Source: Pseudomonadota bacterium
Lineage (GTDB): Bacteria > Pseudomonadota > Alphaproteobacteria > Acetobacterales > Acetobacteraceae
Length of the DNA: 5,877 bases
Direction of reading: 5' to 3'
NCBI GenBank assembly: GCA_021815835.1
Contig: JAKAZN010000147.1
Location: forward strand, 1 to 5,877
This document shows positions 1 to 5,778 of the stretch, in pieces. Numbering within the stretch: position 1 is the first letter of the stretch; each line of letters begins with the position of its first letter. The translations under genes were made by a program, and so were the position numbers. The notes under the pieces were generated by a model, which did no database searches, was not told the origin of the DNA, and saw nothing but the letters and a program-made list of their open reading frames with translations.

Positions 1-503
1 CCGCCCCAGGCCTGGATCGATTGCACCTCGCCGGTGGCCTGGGCGGTCAAGGTCTGTGACGTTGCGGTGCTGACCAGGCGCGCCACAATCAGCGGAACCG
101 AGGTCCGCACCGTCGCCTGGAAGGCAGGATCGGAGCTGCTATGAACCCCGGTCACGTAGGCAACCGTGATGCTGCCGTCGCTCAGCACGTTCGTGGTTGC
201 GTTCCAGAACCGGCTTTGCGCACCCGTCGCACCGTTCAGCTCGGCGATATTGGCTCCGGCATTGGCGGCCTGCTGGATGGTCGCACCGGAGGCGAAAGAC
301 TGGCCCGCGGCCAAGGCCGTCATGTCGGCGACGCGCTGAGTACTCAGCTGCACCGCCGACCAATTGCCCACCTCGACCCCCACCGCCACCGCGCCGAGCA
401 GCACCGGGGTGGCAATCGCGGCCATCAAGGCAACCGCACCGCGGCGATCAGGGAGCAAGCCGGCGGGAAGAAGCCGCGTGCAGAGCGAGCGGAGGAATGG
501 CAT
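1..503 (-). CDS. TadG-like Flp/Tad pilus assembly protein, N-terminal part (3' end off the window)
   Basis: The frame is open from an ATG at 503 to the window's left edge, giving 167 residues with no stop. Residues 1-21 are short and basic (MPFLRSL...PDRRG). Residues 22-46 form one hydrophobic segment ending VGVEVGNW, followed by QRVADMTALAAG at about 56-67. This is the signature of the Tad-like N-terminal domain of TadE/TadF/TadG-type pseudopilins: RRG, a membrane helix, V-D/E-x-G-x-W, then an AD..ALAAG stretch. After that comes a Ser/Thr/Ala-rich region predicted to lie outside the membrane. TadG proteins are inner-membrane-anchored minor pseudopilins or assembly proteins of Flp/Tad pili. 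No in-frame ATG, GTG or TTG was found in the roughly 80 bases upstream, so the ATG at 503 is the likely start, although only a weak, distant GAGG precedes it. The gene is divergent from the CtrA-like regulator. The Tad-type family call is fairly sure. The TadG assignment, rather than another Tad-domain protein, is less so because the C-terminus is missing. Confidence 0.8.
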   Translation of the reverse strand, partial: MPFLRSLCTRLLPAGLLPDRRGAVALMAAIATPVLLGAVAVGVEVGNWSAVQLSTQRVADMTALAAGQSFASGATIQQAANAGANIAELNGATGAQSRFWNATTNVLSDGSITVAYVTGVHSSSDPAFQATVRTSVPLIVARLVSTATSQTLTAQATGEVQSIQAWG

Positions 504-582
504 CCGGGGCGGAACCTCGACGGAAAGAGTGCAGGCAGCCGCGCAAACAAGAACGAAGCAGAACCATGCCGGGGAAACAACT

Positions 583-613
583 CGGCCGAATGGCCTAGGC
601 CATCACTCGGCCG
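583..613. promoter_or_regulatory. Compound inverted repeat between divergent genes
   Basis: A perfect 14-bp palindrome, ATGGCCTAGGCCAT (590-603), is flanked by outer arms CGGCCGA (583-589) and TCGGCCG (607-613). The outer arms are exact reverse complements, so the whole element is a near-continuous dyad broken only by three unpaired bases (604-606). It lies about 80-110 bp upstream of both divergent start codons. It could be an operator for a dimeric regulator or a strong RNA hairpin. No T-run follows on either strand, so an intrinsic terminator is unlikely. The function is unknown. Confidence 0.4.
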
Positions 614-660
614 CCAAAACCGTTGCCCGGTAATGAAATTTCCGTGATCGTGCCGCCGCG

Positions 661-675
661 TTAACCATTCGTTGA
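661..675 (+). promoter_or_regulatory. CtrA-type box (TTAA-N7-TTGA) with overlapping -35-like TTGACA
   Basis: TTAACCATTCGTTGA matches the CtrA consensus TTAA-N7-TTAA with one mismatch, and its first half carries the characteristic TTAACC. The second half runs into TTGACA (672-677), a perfect sigma70-type -35 hexamer. No good -10 is seen 16-18 bp downstream of that hexamer; TAACAG (684-689) would suit a -35 at 661-666. CtrA-activated promoters typically have the box over the -35 region. The box lies 35 bp before the start of a CtrA-family gene, which suggests autoregulation. It could also serve the divergent TadG-like gene. It is a match by eye only. Confidence 0.5.
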
Positions 676-710
676 CAGTTTCCTAACAGCGCGAACCAGG
701 TGACAGAGCG

Positions 711-1448
711 ATGCTTATCCTGCAGATCGGAACAAAGCCGTTGCGGCGCCTCGAAGACCTTCAGGAACTGCGTCGCCGCGGCCTCAACCGCGAGCACGCC
801 GGCACCGGGGCCGAGGCGATGGAATTCCTCCGTCTCTATCGCTTCGATGCGGTGCTGCTGGATCTGGACCTGCGCGACATGCCAGGGCTCGATCTGATCC
901 GCCGGGTGCGCGCCTCGGGCTGCCAAAGCCCGATCCTGGCGATCACCGACCGGCCGGACCCGCAGCCGCGGGTGAAGGCGCTCGATCTCGGCGCCGATGA
1001 CGTGCTGGACGGGTGCTGCCCGGTCGATGAGCTGATGGCGCGGCTGCGCGCGGTGATCCGGCGCAGCGGCGGGCATACCAAATCGGTGCTGTCCGCGGGG
1101 CCGCTGGAACTATGCCTCGATAGCCACGAGGTGAAGGTATCCGGCCAGCCGCTGCATCTCACGCCCAAGGAATACGCGCTGCTGGAGCTGCTGATGCTGA
1201 AGCGCGGCGTCTCGTTGTCCAAGGGCGCGTGCCTCAACCATCTATATGGTACCGAGGAAGAGCCGGAGCTGAAGACCGTGGACGTGATCGTCTGCCGGTT
1301 GCGCAAGAAGCTGGCGGCGGCGGGTCTGCCGAGCCTGGTGCAGAATGTCTGGGGCTGCGGCTACAAGCTGTCCGAGCCGAGTGCCGCGCCCGAGCCGGAG
1401 CCGACCGCTCCGGTGGCGCCGCGGGCGCGGGTGCTGGAACCCGCATAA
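711..1448 (+). CDS. CtrA-family (OmpR-type) response regulator with degenerate receiver
   Basis: The 245-aa product has a receiver domain (about 1-118), an OmpR-type winged helix (about 126-222) and a Pro/Ala/Glu-rich tail. The DNA-binding half is very close to CtrA as I recall it: HLTPKEYALLELL (149-161), LNHLYG (175-180), EPELKTVDV (184-192) and RLRKKLAAAG (196-205). It should therefore bind CtrA-like sites. The receiver keeps the phospho-acceptor position (D51 in LLDLDLRDM) and T79. It lacks the acidic pocket (CtrA E7-D8-D9 is G7-T8-K9 here), and the conserved Lys-Pro of the TKPF loop is replaced by G101-C102. Phosphorylation by the usual CckA/ChpT relay is therefore doubtful. Seven cysteines are present, two adjacent at 102-103, and C216 replaces the Arg of the WGRGY wing. 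The C-terminus ends LEPA, not the AA degron of Caulobacter CtrA. The ATG at 711 aligns with CtrA's N-terminus, though its Shine-Dalgarno is weak. It is probably a paralogue, but a diverged sole CtrA cannot be excluded. It is likely co-transcribed with the transglycosylase gene. Confidence 0.85.
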   Translation: MLILQIGTKPLRRLEDLQELRRRGLNREHAGTGAEAMEFLRLYRFDAVLLDLDLRDMPGLDLIRRVRASGCQSPILAITDRPDPQPRVKALDLGADDVLDGCCPVDELMARLRAVIRRSGGHTKSVLSAGPLELCLDSHEVKVSGQPLHLTPKEYALLELLMLKRGVSLSKGACLNHLYGTEEEPELKTVDVIVCRLRKKLAAAGLPSLVQNVWGCGYKLSEPSAAPEPEPTAPVAPRARVLEPA

Positions 1449-1459
1449 CGGAGCACCGG

Positions 1460-2173
1460 ATGCGCAGCGGAGGCCGCGCGCCGGCGCTGGCGGGGCTCGC
1501 GCTCGGCCTGCTGCTGTCGGGGTCGGCGCGAGCCGCCGCGCCCGGCGCGGCCTGCGAGCAAGCGGGGTTGGCGGCCGAGGCCGCGAACGGGATTCCCCAC
1601 GGGCTGTTGCTGGCGATCGGACGGGTCGAGAGCGGGCGCTATGCCGCGCGCCTCGGCCGGGTGACGCCCTGGCCCTGGGCGGTGGATGTCGCCGGGACCG
1701 GGGCGCTGTTCGATTCCCGGCGGGCGGCGCTGGCCACCGCGCGCGGAGCGGTGGCCGCGGGTCAGCACAATGTCGATCTGGGATGTTTCCAGGTGAACCT
1801 GGCGGCGCATCCCGGCGCGTTTTCGTCCCTGCGCCAGGCGTTGGACCCGGCAGCGAACGCGGCCTATGCGGGGGCGTTCCTGGCCCGGCTGCATGTCCAG
1901 CTGGGCAGTTGGCCGGCGGCGGCGGCGGCGTATCATTCGCAGGACGCCGCGCTGGGCGCGCCCTATCTGGCCGCGGTGCTGGCAAGCTGGGCCAATCCGG
2001 GGACGACGATCCCGGTGGCGCTGCGGCAGGGTGCGGGGCAGATCGGCGATCCGACCTGGGTGGTGGTCACGAAGGTGGCGGGGATGCGGGTCATCACGCC
2101 CTGGTCCGCGCCGACCGCGTCCATCGCGGGGCCGGTGGTGCATGTGGGGTGGCCGGCGGGGATCGCCCGGTAG
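1460..2173 (+). CDS. Secreted SLT-family lytic transglycosylase
   Basis: The 237-aa product starts with a signal peptide: basic residues, the hydrophobic run LAGLALGLLLSG, and a probable cleavage after A25 in SARA-AAPG. There is no lipobox cysteine. The mature domain has the soluble lytic transglycosylase layout: HGLLLAIGRVESGRY (47-61) with E57 as the likely catalytic acid, TPWPWAVDV at 69-77, LGCFQVN (107-113) in place of the GLMQIN motif, and AAAYHS (155-160) in place of the AYNAG motif. Such enzymes cleave the glycan strands of peptidoglycan in the periplasm, often to make room for pili, flagella or secretion systems. The ATG at 1460 was chosen over the longer open frame because it follows the regulator's stop by 11 bp, has GGAG (1450-1453) at good spacing and begins the signal peptide. 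The Tad and CtrA-like neighbours suggest a role in envelope-appendage assembly, which is inferred. The stop lies 6 bp from the convergent methyltransferase stop. Confidence 0.85.
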   Translation: MRSGGRAPALAGLALGLLLSGSARAAAPGAACEQAGLAAEAANGIPHGLLLAIGRVESGRYAARLGRVTPWPWAVDVAGTGALFDSRRAALATARGAVAAGQHNVDLGCFQVNLAAHPGAFSSLRQALDPAANAAYAGAFLARLHVQLGSWPAAAAAYHSQDAALGAPYLAAVLASWANPGTTIPVALRQGAGQIGDPTWVVVTKVAGMRVITPWSAPTASIAGPVVHVGWPAGIAR

Positions 2174-2179
2174 GGGGGA

Positions 2180-3085
2180 TCAGAAAGTCATCAGCAGGCG
2201 GTCATGGACCACTTCGTCTTCCAAGCTGTCGCCGCCGCGCTGGAACCGACGCAGCATGGAGCGGCCGACGTTCACCGCAACTTCATGGACGAACAGACCG
2301 TCTGGAATAGGGACATCGCACAAGACGGAGCCGGATTTCTTGGTTCCGTCGATGCTCAGCAACACCCGGACCCCCCGCGCCTTGCAGACGGAGATACGGC
2401 TGAGGAGGCGGGCGAGGCTGAAATCCTGGGCGCCATATAGAATGGCCTGGGTGTGCGAATACGGGGGATCGCAATACACGACATCTCCCGGCACGGCGCG
2501 GTCCATCGCTTCCTCGTAGTCCAGTCGCGCAAATTCCGCTCCCCGCACCCGGTGTTGCCAGGTCCGGACCCGGGCGGCGAAGGAGTGTTCCGAGATGGGT
2601 TCGTGTACGCCGCAAGGCGTGGACATGTAGCCATCCTTGCGAAAGCGCACGACCCCGCCATAGCAGGCGCGCGAGAGAAAGATAAAATCCGCGGCGTTAG
2701 GGCGGGCGTTGTAGCTGCCGAGCACTTCATCGTAGGCGCGCTGCTTGCCGATCTGACGATGCAGCCGCACGCGGCTCGCATACCAGGATACCAATAGATC
2801 GGGGTCGCGTTTCAGTGTCTCCCAGATACCGACCAGCGGTGCGAAGCAGTCCGAGCCGCGAGCGCGCGCGGGTGCAGCCGTGCCGAGCACGGCTCCCGAT
2901 CCCAGGAACGGTTCGTGGTAGGTACCGAAGCGTTCCGGCATGAAGTCAGCGATTTCATGGGCAAATCGCTGCTTGTTACCGATCCATTTCAGAAGCTGTT
3001 GCGTGAATGGTCGGTGGCGAGGCCGCGGTCGGGCCGCGCCCGGGGCGGGCGCGGCAACGCTTGTATCAAGGAGGGCGTACTGCAT
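2180..3085 (-). CDS. D12-class (Dam-like) DNA N6-adenine methyltransferase, modification subunit
   Basis: The 301-aa product transfers a methyl group from S-adenosylmethionine to adenine in DNA, protecting the host from the linked endonuclease. Motifs appear in the order of the alpha-group (MT-A70-unrelated) Dam/DpnIIA-type enzymes: LLKWIGNKQRF (31-41, motif X), YHEPFLGSGAV (56-66, SAM-binding motif I), RFRKDGYMSTPCG (147-159, like the R-x-N-x-x-G-x-FN-P-x-G region of Dam) and DVVYCDPPYS (201-210, catalytic DPPY). The length is typical for the family. The start is uncertain. I chose the ATG at 3085 (MQYALLD) because it leaves about 60 bp for the divergent promoter. An in-frame ATG at 3124 with an upstream GGGA would add 13 residues, and a TTG at 3154 would overlap the regulator gene and is least likely. 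The family call is firm. The methylated sequence cannot be deduced; members include GATC and GATATC enzymes. Confidence 0.9.
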   Translation of the reverse strand: MQYALLDTSVAAPAPGAARPRPRHRPFTQQLLKWIGNKQRFAHEIADFMPERFGTYHEPFLGSGAVLGTAAPARARGSDCFAPLVGIWETLKRDPDLLVSWYASRVRLHRQIGKQRAYDEVLGSYNARPNAADFIFLSRACYGGVVRFRKDGYMSTPCGVHEPISEHSFAARVRTWQHRVRGAEFARLDYEEAMDRAVPGDVVYCDPPYSHTQAILYGAQDFSLARLLSRISVCKARGVRVLLSIDGTKKSGSVLCDVPIPDGLFVHEVAVNVGRSMLRRFQRGGDSLEDEVVHDRLLMTF

Positions 3086-3128
3086 TCTGGACTCACGATA
3101 CCCGATTCGGCGCCGGTAAGCCATTCTT

Positions 3129-3147
3129 ATATCCCAAAATAGGATAT
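3129..3147. promoter_or_regulatory. Palindromic operator (C-box-like) in the divergent M / C-R promoter
   Basis: ATATCC CAAAATA GGATAT is a perfect 6-bp inverted repeat with a 7-bp AT-rich spacer, the size expected for a dimeric XRE/C-protein site. It is centred at 3138 and its right arm covers the first two bases of the regulator's ATG (3146). Its left arm lies just upstream of one possible methyltransferase start (3124). No ribosome binding site precedes the regulator's ATG. CAAAAT (3135-3140) sits where a -10 would be for a leaderless transcript starting at 3146, as is known for several C genes. Bound regulator would then block its own gene and the endonuclease gene. The symmetry is directly visible; the binding protein is inferred. 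Confidence 0.6.
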
Positions 3148-3415
3148 GACGCAAGAAGCGAATGCCATCAACGGCGATATCTACCGGCGCGCTCTGCGGC
3201 GGCTGCTTCGCCGTGCCCGGCTAGCTGCGGGGTTGAAGCAGGCCGATGTCGCACGGCAGTTGGGGCTTCCGCAGTCCTTCGTAAGCAAATACGAATCGGG
3301 CCAGCGGAAACTCGATCTGATTGAGCTGCGAGCAGTCTGCGTGGTTCTGGGTACGGGCCTGCCGGCGTTGCTCGCGGCGCTCGATGCAGAAGCCGCGCGC
3401 GGACAGCCGGAGTGA
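3146..3415 (+). CDS. XRE-family helix-turn-helix regulator, probable R-M controller (C) protein
   Basis: The 89-aa protein is essentially a single Cro/C1-type HTH domain. A basic first helix (YRRALRRLLRRARLAAG, 13-29) is followed by the helix-turn-helix KQADVARQLGLPQSFVSKYE (31-50) and SGQRKLDLIEL, a typical XRE ending. The size and position, directly upstream of and overlapping an endonuclease gene, match C proteins, which delay endonuclease synthesis until the DNA is methylated. Its stop codon overlaps the endonuclease start (GTGA), so the two are translationally coupled. The ATG at 3146 is the only plausible start. It has no Shine-Dalgarno and lies inside the 3129-3147 palindrome, which suggests a leaderless, self-regulated transcript. 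The HTH call is firm; the controller role is inferred from context. It could instead act on the methyltransferase gene. Confidence 0.85.
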   Translation: MTQEANAINGDIYRRALRRLLRRARLAAGLKQADVARQLGLPQSFVSKYESGQRKLDLIELRAVCVVLGTGLPALLAALDAEAARGQPE

Positions 3416-4272
3416 AGCCCGACCCGCGGTTTGCACATCAGGACAAAGCTTTCTGGGCCTGCGTTCGCTCGCTGAGTCAGGACCTTGGCTATACGGTTCG
3501 CGGGCAGGACCGGATCAAGGTTCCCACCATTGAAGAAATGCGCGGCGGTTTTGTCGAACTTGGCCTGGATCCGGATCGGATCGCCACGCCGCAAGGGCAG
3601 CCAACCCCGCTTGGCTTCTCTCTGCGTGCCTATTTTGCGTATCGCGCCGATGCGCTCGACCGGCACGTCCGTGGCAAGCTGATGACCGCGGATCAGGCCC
3701 GCCTCCTGTTCGAGGCCACCCGCGCGAGACTTCGTCCCACCTGCCCTCTGCCGATGAACAAGCAGACCGGGGACAAGCGCGCGCATGCATTCCTGACCGG
3801 CCTGGTCAACATGCTGGTCGAACATCATTCCGGGGGTATGGCCTGCGACTACGATCCCAGGAAACTGACGACCGTCACGCACGCTGGAATGCCGTTACGA
3901 ACCCTGTCGCGGCGGGTTGACGGTGCCTTCCCAAGATCGATAAACCCTGTCGCAATCTGGGAAGTGAAAGAATATTACTACACGACGACGTTCGGATCGC
4001 GCGTTGCCGACGGTGTTTATGAAACCCTGCTCGATGGGATGGAACTGCAAGACCTGCGTGCCGGCGCCGGTATGGACATCCGGCATTATCTCATGGTCGA
4101 TGCCTATGACACATGGTGGAAAGACGGCAAGGCGTATCTGTGTCGAATCGTGGACATGATCAACATGGGCTACGTTGATGAAGTTCTGTTCGGTCGCGAA
4201 GTGATCGAGGAATTGCCGCGGCTGGTAAAGGAGTGGACGCAGTTGCTGCGGCGGTTGCCGACGTCGTCATAG
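3412..4272 (+). CDS. Type II restriction endonuclease, PD-(D/E)XK fold (probable)
   Basis: The 286-aa protein is encoded immediately after the controller, with a GTG start in a 4-nt GTGA overlap. I do not recognise a named restriction enzyme family. A PD-(D/E)XK-type core is visible: VDGAFP with D170, then a hydrophobic strand leading into IWEVKEYYY (182-190), giving D170 and E184-x-K186 as the likely metal-binding and catalytic residues. FGSRVADGVYETLLDG follows (194-209) and may complete the active-site helix. The N-terminal part (1-110) contains FWACVRSLSQDLGY and LGFSLRAYFAYRAD and may hold DNA-recognition or dimer contacts. There is no signal peptide or membrane segment. The product would cut unmethylated foreign DNA at the site protected by the neighbouring methyltransferase. 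GC content is visibly lower here than in aroA, for example around 3961-4020. The nuclease call rests on motif plus context; specificity is unknown. Confidence 0.75.
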   Translation: MKPDPRFAHQDKAFWACVRSLSQDLGYTVRGQDRIKVPTIEEMRGGFVELGLDPDRIATPQGQPTPLGFSLRAYFAYRADALDRHVRGKLMTADQARLLFEATRARLRPTCPLPMNKQTGDKRAHAFLTGLVNMLVEHHSGGMACDYDPRKLTTVTHAGMPLRTLSRRVDGAFPRSINPVAIWEVKEYYYTTTFGSRVADGVYETLLDGMELQDLRAGAGMDIRHYLMVDAYDTWWKDGKAYLCRIVDMINMGYVDEVLFGREVIEELPRLVKEWTQLLRRLPTSS

Positions 4273-4437
4273 CGGCTGCGCTTTTCTCGTGTCCGCAGCA
4301 CGGACCAGATCAGTTTACCCTCCGCTGAACGGCGCGATCCTCGCAGGCCCGTCAGGGGAAGGTCGAGCGCGGCCGGGGGCGACGGCTGGGACTCCGCCAC
4401 CATCGTCTCCCGCCCCGCGTCGTGCTAAGCGCGCGCC
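4273..4437. other. Intergenic region between the R-M cassette and aroA
   Basis: No gene is supported here. The first part contains a short GTCCG-CAGCA-CGGAC hairpin (4291-4305) without a following T-run on either strand, so it is at best a weak terminator for the endonuclease gene. The rest is very GC-rich and should hold the aroA promoter and leader. No clear -35/-10 pair, riboswitch or strong Shine-Dalgarno is visible. Confidence 0.4.
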
Positions 4438-5778
4438 ATGCTCCACCCCCCGCCCCCCGGCCCGCTTCACGCCCCGCCCGCCGGCCCGCTCTCCGGCCGC
4501 ATCGCCGTTCCCGGCGACAAATCGATCAGCCATCGCGCCCTCATGTTCGGTGCGCTGGCCGTGGGCGAAACGCGCATCACCGGGCTGCTGGAGGGCGAGG
4601 ACGTGCTGGCCACCGCCGCCGCCATGCGCGCGCTCGGCGCCGAGGTGATCCAGGACGCGCCAGGCACCTGGCGCGTCGCCGGGCGCGGCATCGGCGGGCT
4701 GACCGAGCCGGCCGACGTGCTCGACATGGGCAATTCCGGCACCGCGGCGCGGCTGTTATGCGGGATCCTGGCCACCCATCCGTTCTTCTCGGTCCTGACC
4801 GGGGATTCCAGCCTGCGCCGCCGGCCGATGCGCCGCGTCACCGATCCGCTGGCCGCGACCGGCGCGGTGTTCGCGGCGCGGGCGGGCGGGCGGCTGCCGC
4901 TGGCGGTCACCGGGACCGGCGCGGCGCTGCCGCTGGAATACCGCGTGCCGGTCCCGTCCGCGCAGGTGAAATCGGCGCTGCTGCTGGCCGGGCTGAACGC
5001 GCGCGGGATCACGCGGATCGAGGAGCCGGAGGCAACCCGGGATCATACCGAAAACATGCTGCGCCATTTCGGCGCCGAGGTCTCCGTGGAACCGGCCGGC
5101 GCGGGCCGGGTGATCGCGCTTGCCGGGCAGCCGGAGCTGCGCGCGGCCGATATCGTCGTGCCGGGCGATCCGTCCTCGGCCGCCTTCCCGCTGGTGGCGG
5201 CGCTGCTGGTGGCAGGATCGTCGGTCACCGTGACCGGGGTCGGGCTGAACCCGCTGCGCACCGGGCTGCTGGACTGTCTGCGTGAGATGGGCGCGGAACT
5301 TACGATCGGCACGCCGCGCGTGGCCGGCGGCGAGTCGGTCGGCGATCTGACCGCGCGCGCCGGCGCGCTGCGCGCGATCGACGTGCCGCCCGGGCGGGCC
5401 CCCAGCATGATCGACGAATATCCGATCCTGGCGGTTGCCTGCGCGGCGGCGACCGGCGTGTCGCGCCTGCGCGGATTGAAGGAATTGCGGGTCAAGGAAA
5501 GCGACCGTCTGGCCGGCACCGCGGCGCTGCTGGCGGCCGGCGGCGTGCGCGCCGAGGTGGAAGGCGACGATCTGATCGTGCACGGCCTGGGTGGGGCGCC
5601 GCCCGGCGGGGGCATTGTGGCGACCCATATGGATCACCGTCTGGCAATGAGCGGGCTGGTCCTGGGACTGGCATCCCGCGGCGGCGTGACCGTCGATGAC
5701 GCCGGCTTCATCGACACCAGCTTTCCCGGATTCGTGGCGCTGATGAACCAGCTGGGCGCCGCCCTGGCCGCGCCATGA
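4438..5778 (+). CDS. aroA: 3-phosphoshikimate 1-carboxyvinyltransferase (EPSP synthase)
   Basis: This 446-aa enzyme joins shikimate-3-phosphate and phosphoenolpyruvate to give EPSP, the sixth step of the shikimate pathway to aromatic amino acids, in the cytoplasm. The family motifs are clear: [14 protein letters not shown] (25-38, with K28, S29 and R33 as substrate ligands), [13 protein letters not shown] (95-107), [10 protein letters not shown] (125-134), [15 protein letters not shown] (173-187), RDHTENML (201-208), [29 protein letters not shown] with the catalytic Asp, LRVKESDRL and [11 protein letters not shown]. The sequence resembles the class II group typified by Agrobacterium CP4, but it has Gly101 where CP4 has the resistance-linked Ala100. 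The N-terminus is proline-rich ([15 protein letters not shown]). The ATG at 4438 has only a weak Shine-Dalgarno but gives the same numbering as CP4 at K28/S29/R33. Its stop overlaps the cmk start by 4 nt. Confidence 0.97.
   Translation: MLHPPPPGPLHAPPAGPLSGRIAVPGDKSISHRALMFGALAVGETRITGLLEGEDVLATAAAMRALGAEVIQDAPGTWRVAGRGIGGLTEPADVLDMGNSGTAARLLCGILATHPFFSVLTGDSSLRRRPMRRVTDPLAATGAVFAARAGGRLPLAVTGTGAALPLEYRVPVPSAQVKSALLLAGLNARGITRIEEPEATRDHTENMLRHFGAEVSVEPAGAGRVIALAGQPELRAADIVVPGDPSSAAFPLVAALLVAGSSVTVTGVGLNPLRTGLLDCLREMGAELTIGTPRVAGGESVGDLTARAGALRAIDVPPGRAPSMIDEYPILAVACAAATGVSRLRGLKELRVKESDRLAGTAALLAAGGVRAEVEGDDLIVHGLGGAPPGGGIVATHMDHRLAMSGLVLGLASRGGVTVDDAGFIDTSFPGFVALMNQLGAALAAP

Larger units (their letters stand above)
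2180..4272. other. Type II restriction-modification cassette (M divergent from C-R)
   Basis: Three genes form a self-contained unit: an adenine methyltransferase on the minus strand, and a small XRE regulator plus a PD-(D/E)XK endonuclease on the plus strand. They share a central divergent promoter region with a palindromic operator. This is a classical C-protein-controlled type II R-M layout. The block sits between an envelope gene and aroA, is less GC-rich than either side (clearest in the endonuclease gene and the central promoter), and fits exactly between flanking genes. No transposase, integrase or convincing flanking direct repeat was seen, so mobility is inferred from content and composition only. 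Confidence 0.7.

Noticed and set aside
141..647. Long plus-strand open frame opposite the TadG-like gene
   Set aside because: It is a low-complexity, Arg/His-rich shadow of the minus-strand gene; the minus frame shows a clear Tad-type domain.
603..1076. Minus-strand open frame of 157 codons over the regulator start
   Set aside because: Shadow of the CtrA-like gene in high-GC DNA; composition is not protein-like and there is no family resemblance.
1229..1459. Upstream extension of the transglycosylase frame into the regulator gene
   Set aside because: It would overlap the regulator by over 200 bp and bury the signal peptide; the ATG at 1460 has a good Shine-Dalgarno and starts the signal peptide.
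3086..3154. Longer methyltransferase starting at TTG 3154
   Set aside because: It would overlap the regulator's start and consume the whole divergent promoter and operator; ATG 3085 (or 3124) is more plausible.
4291..4305. GTCCG-CAGCA-CGGAC hairpin as a terminator of the endonuclease gene
   Set aside because: The stem is only 5 bp and no T-run follows on either strand; it is common by chance in GC-rich DNA.
4308..4313. GATCAG at 2178-2183 and 4308-4313 as direct repeats flanking the R-M cassette
   Set aside because: A 6-bp match at flexible positions is expected by chance and adjacent bases do not extend it.
4170..4403. Minus-strand 77-codon frame in the gap before aroA
   Set aside because: It overlaps the endonuclease 3' end, has no recognisable domain or ribosome binding site, and looks like chance.
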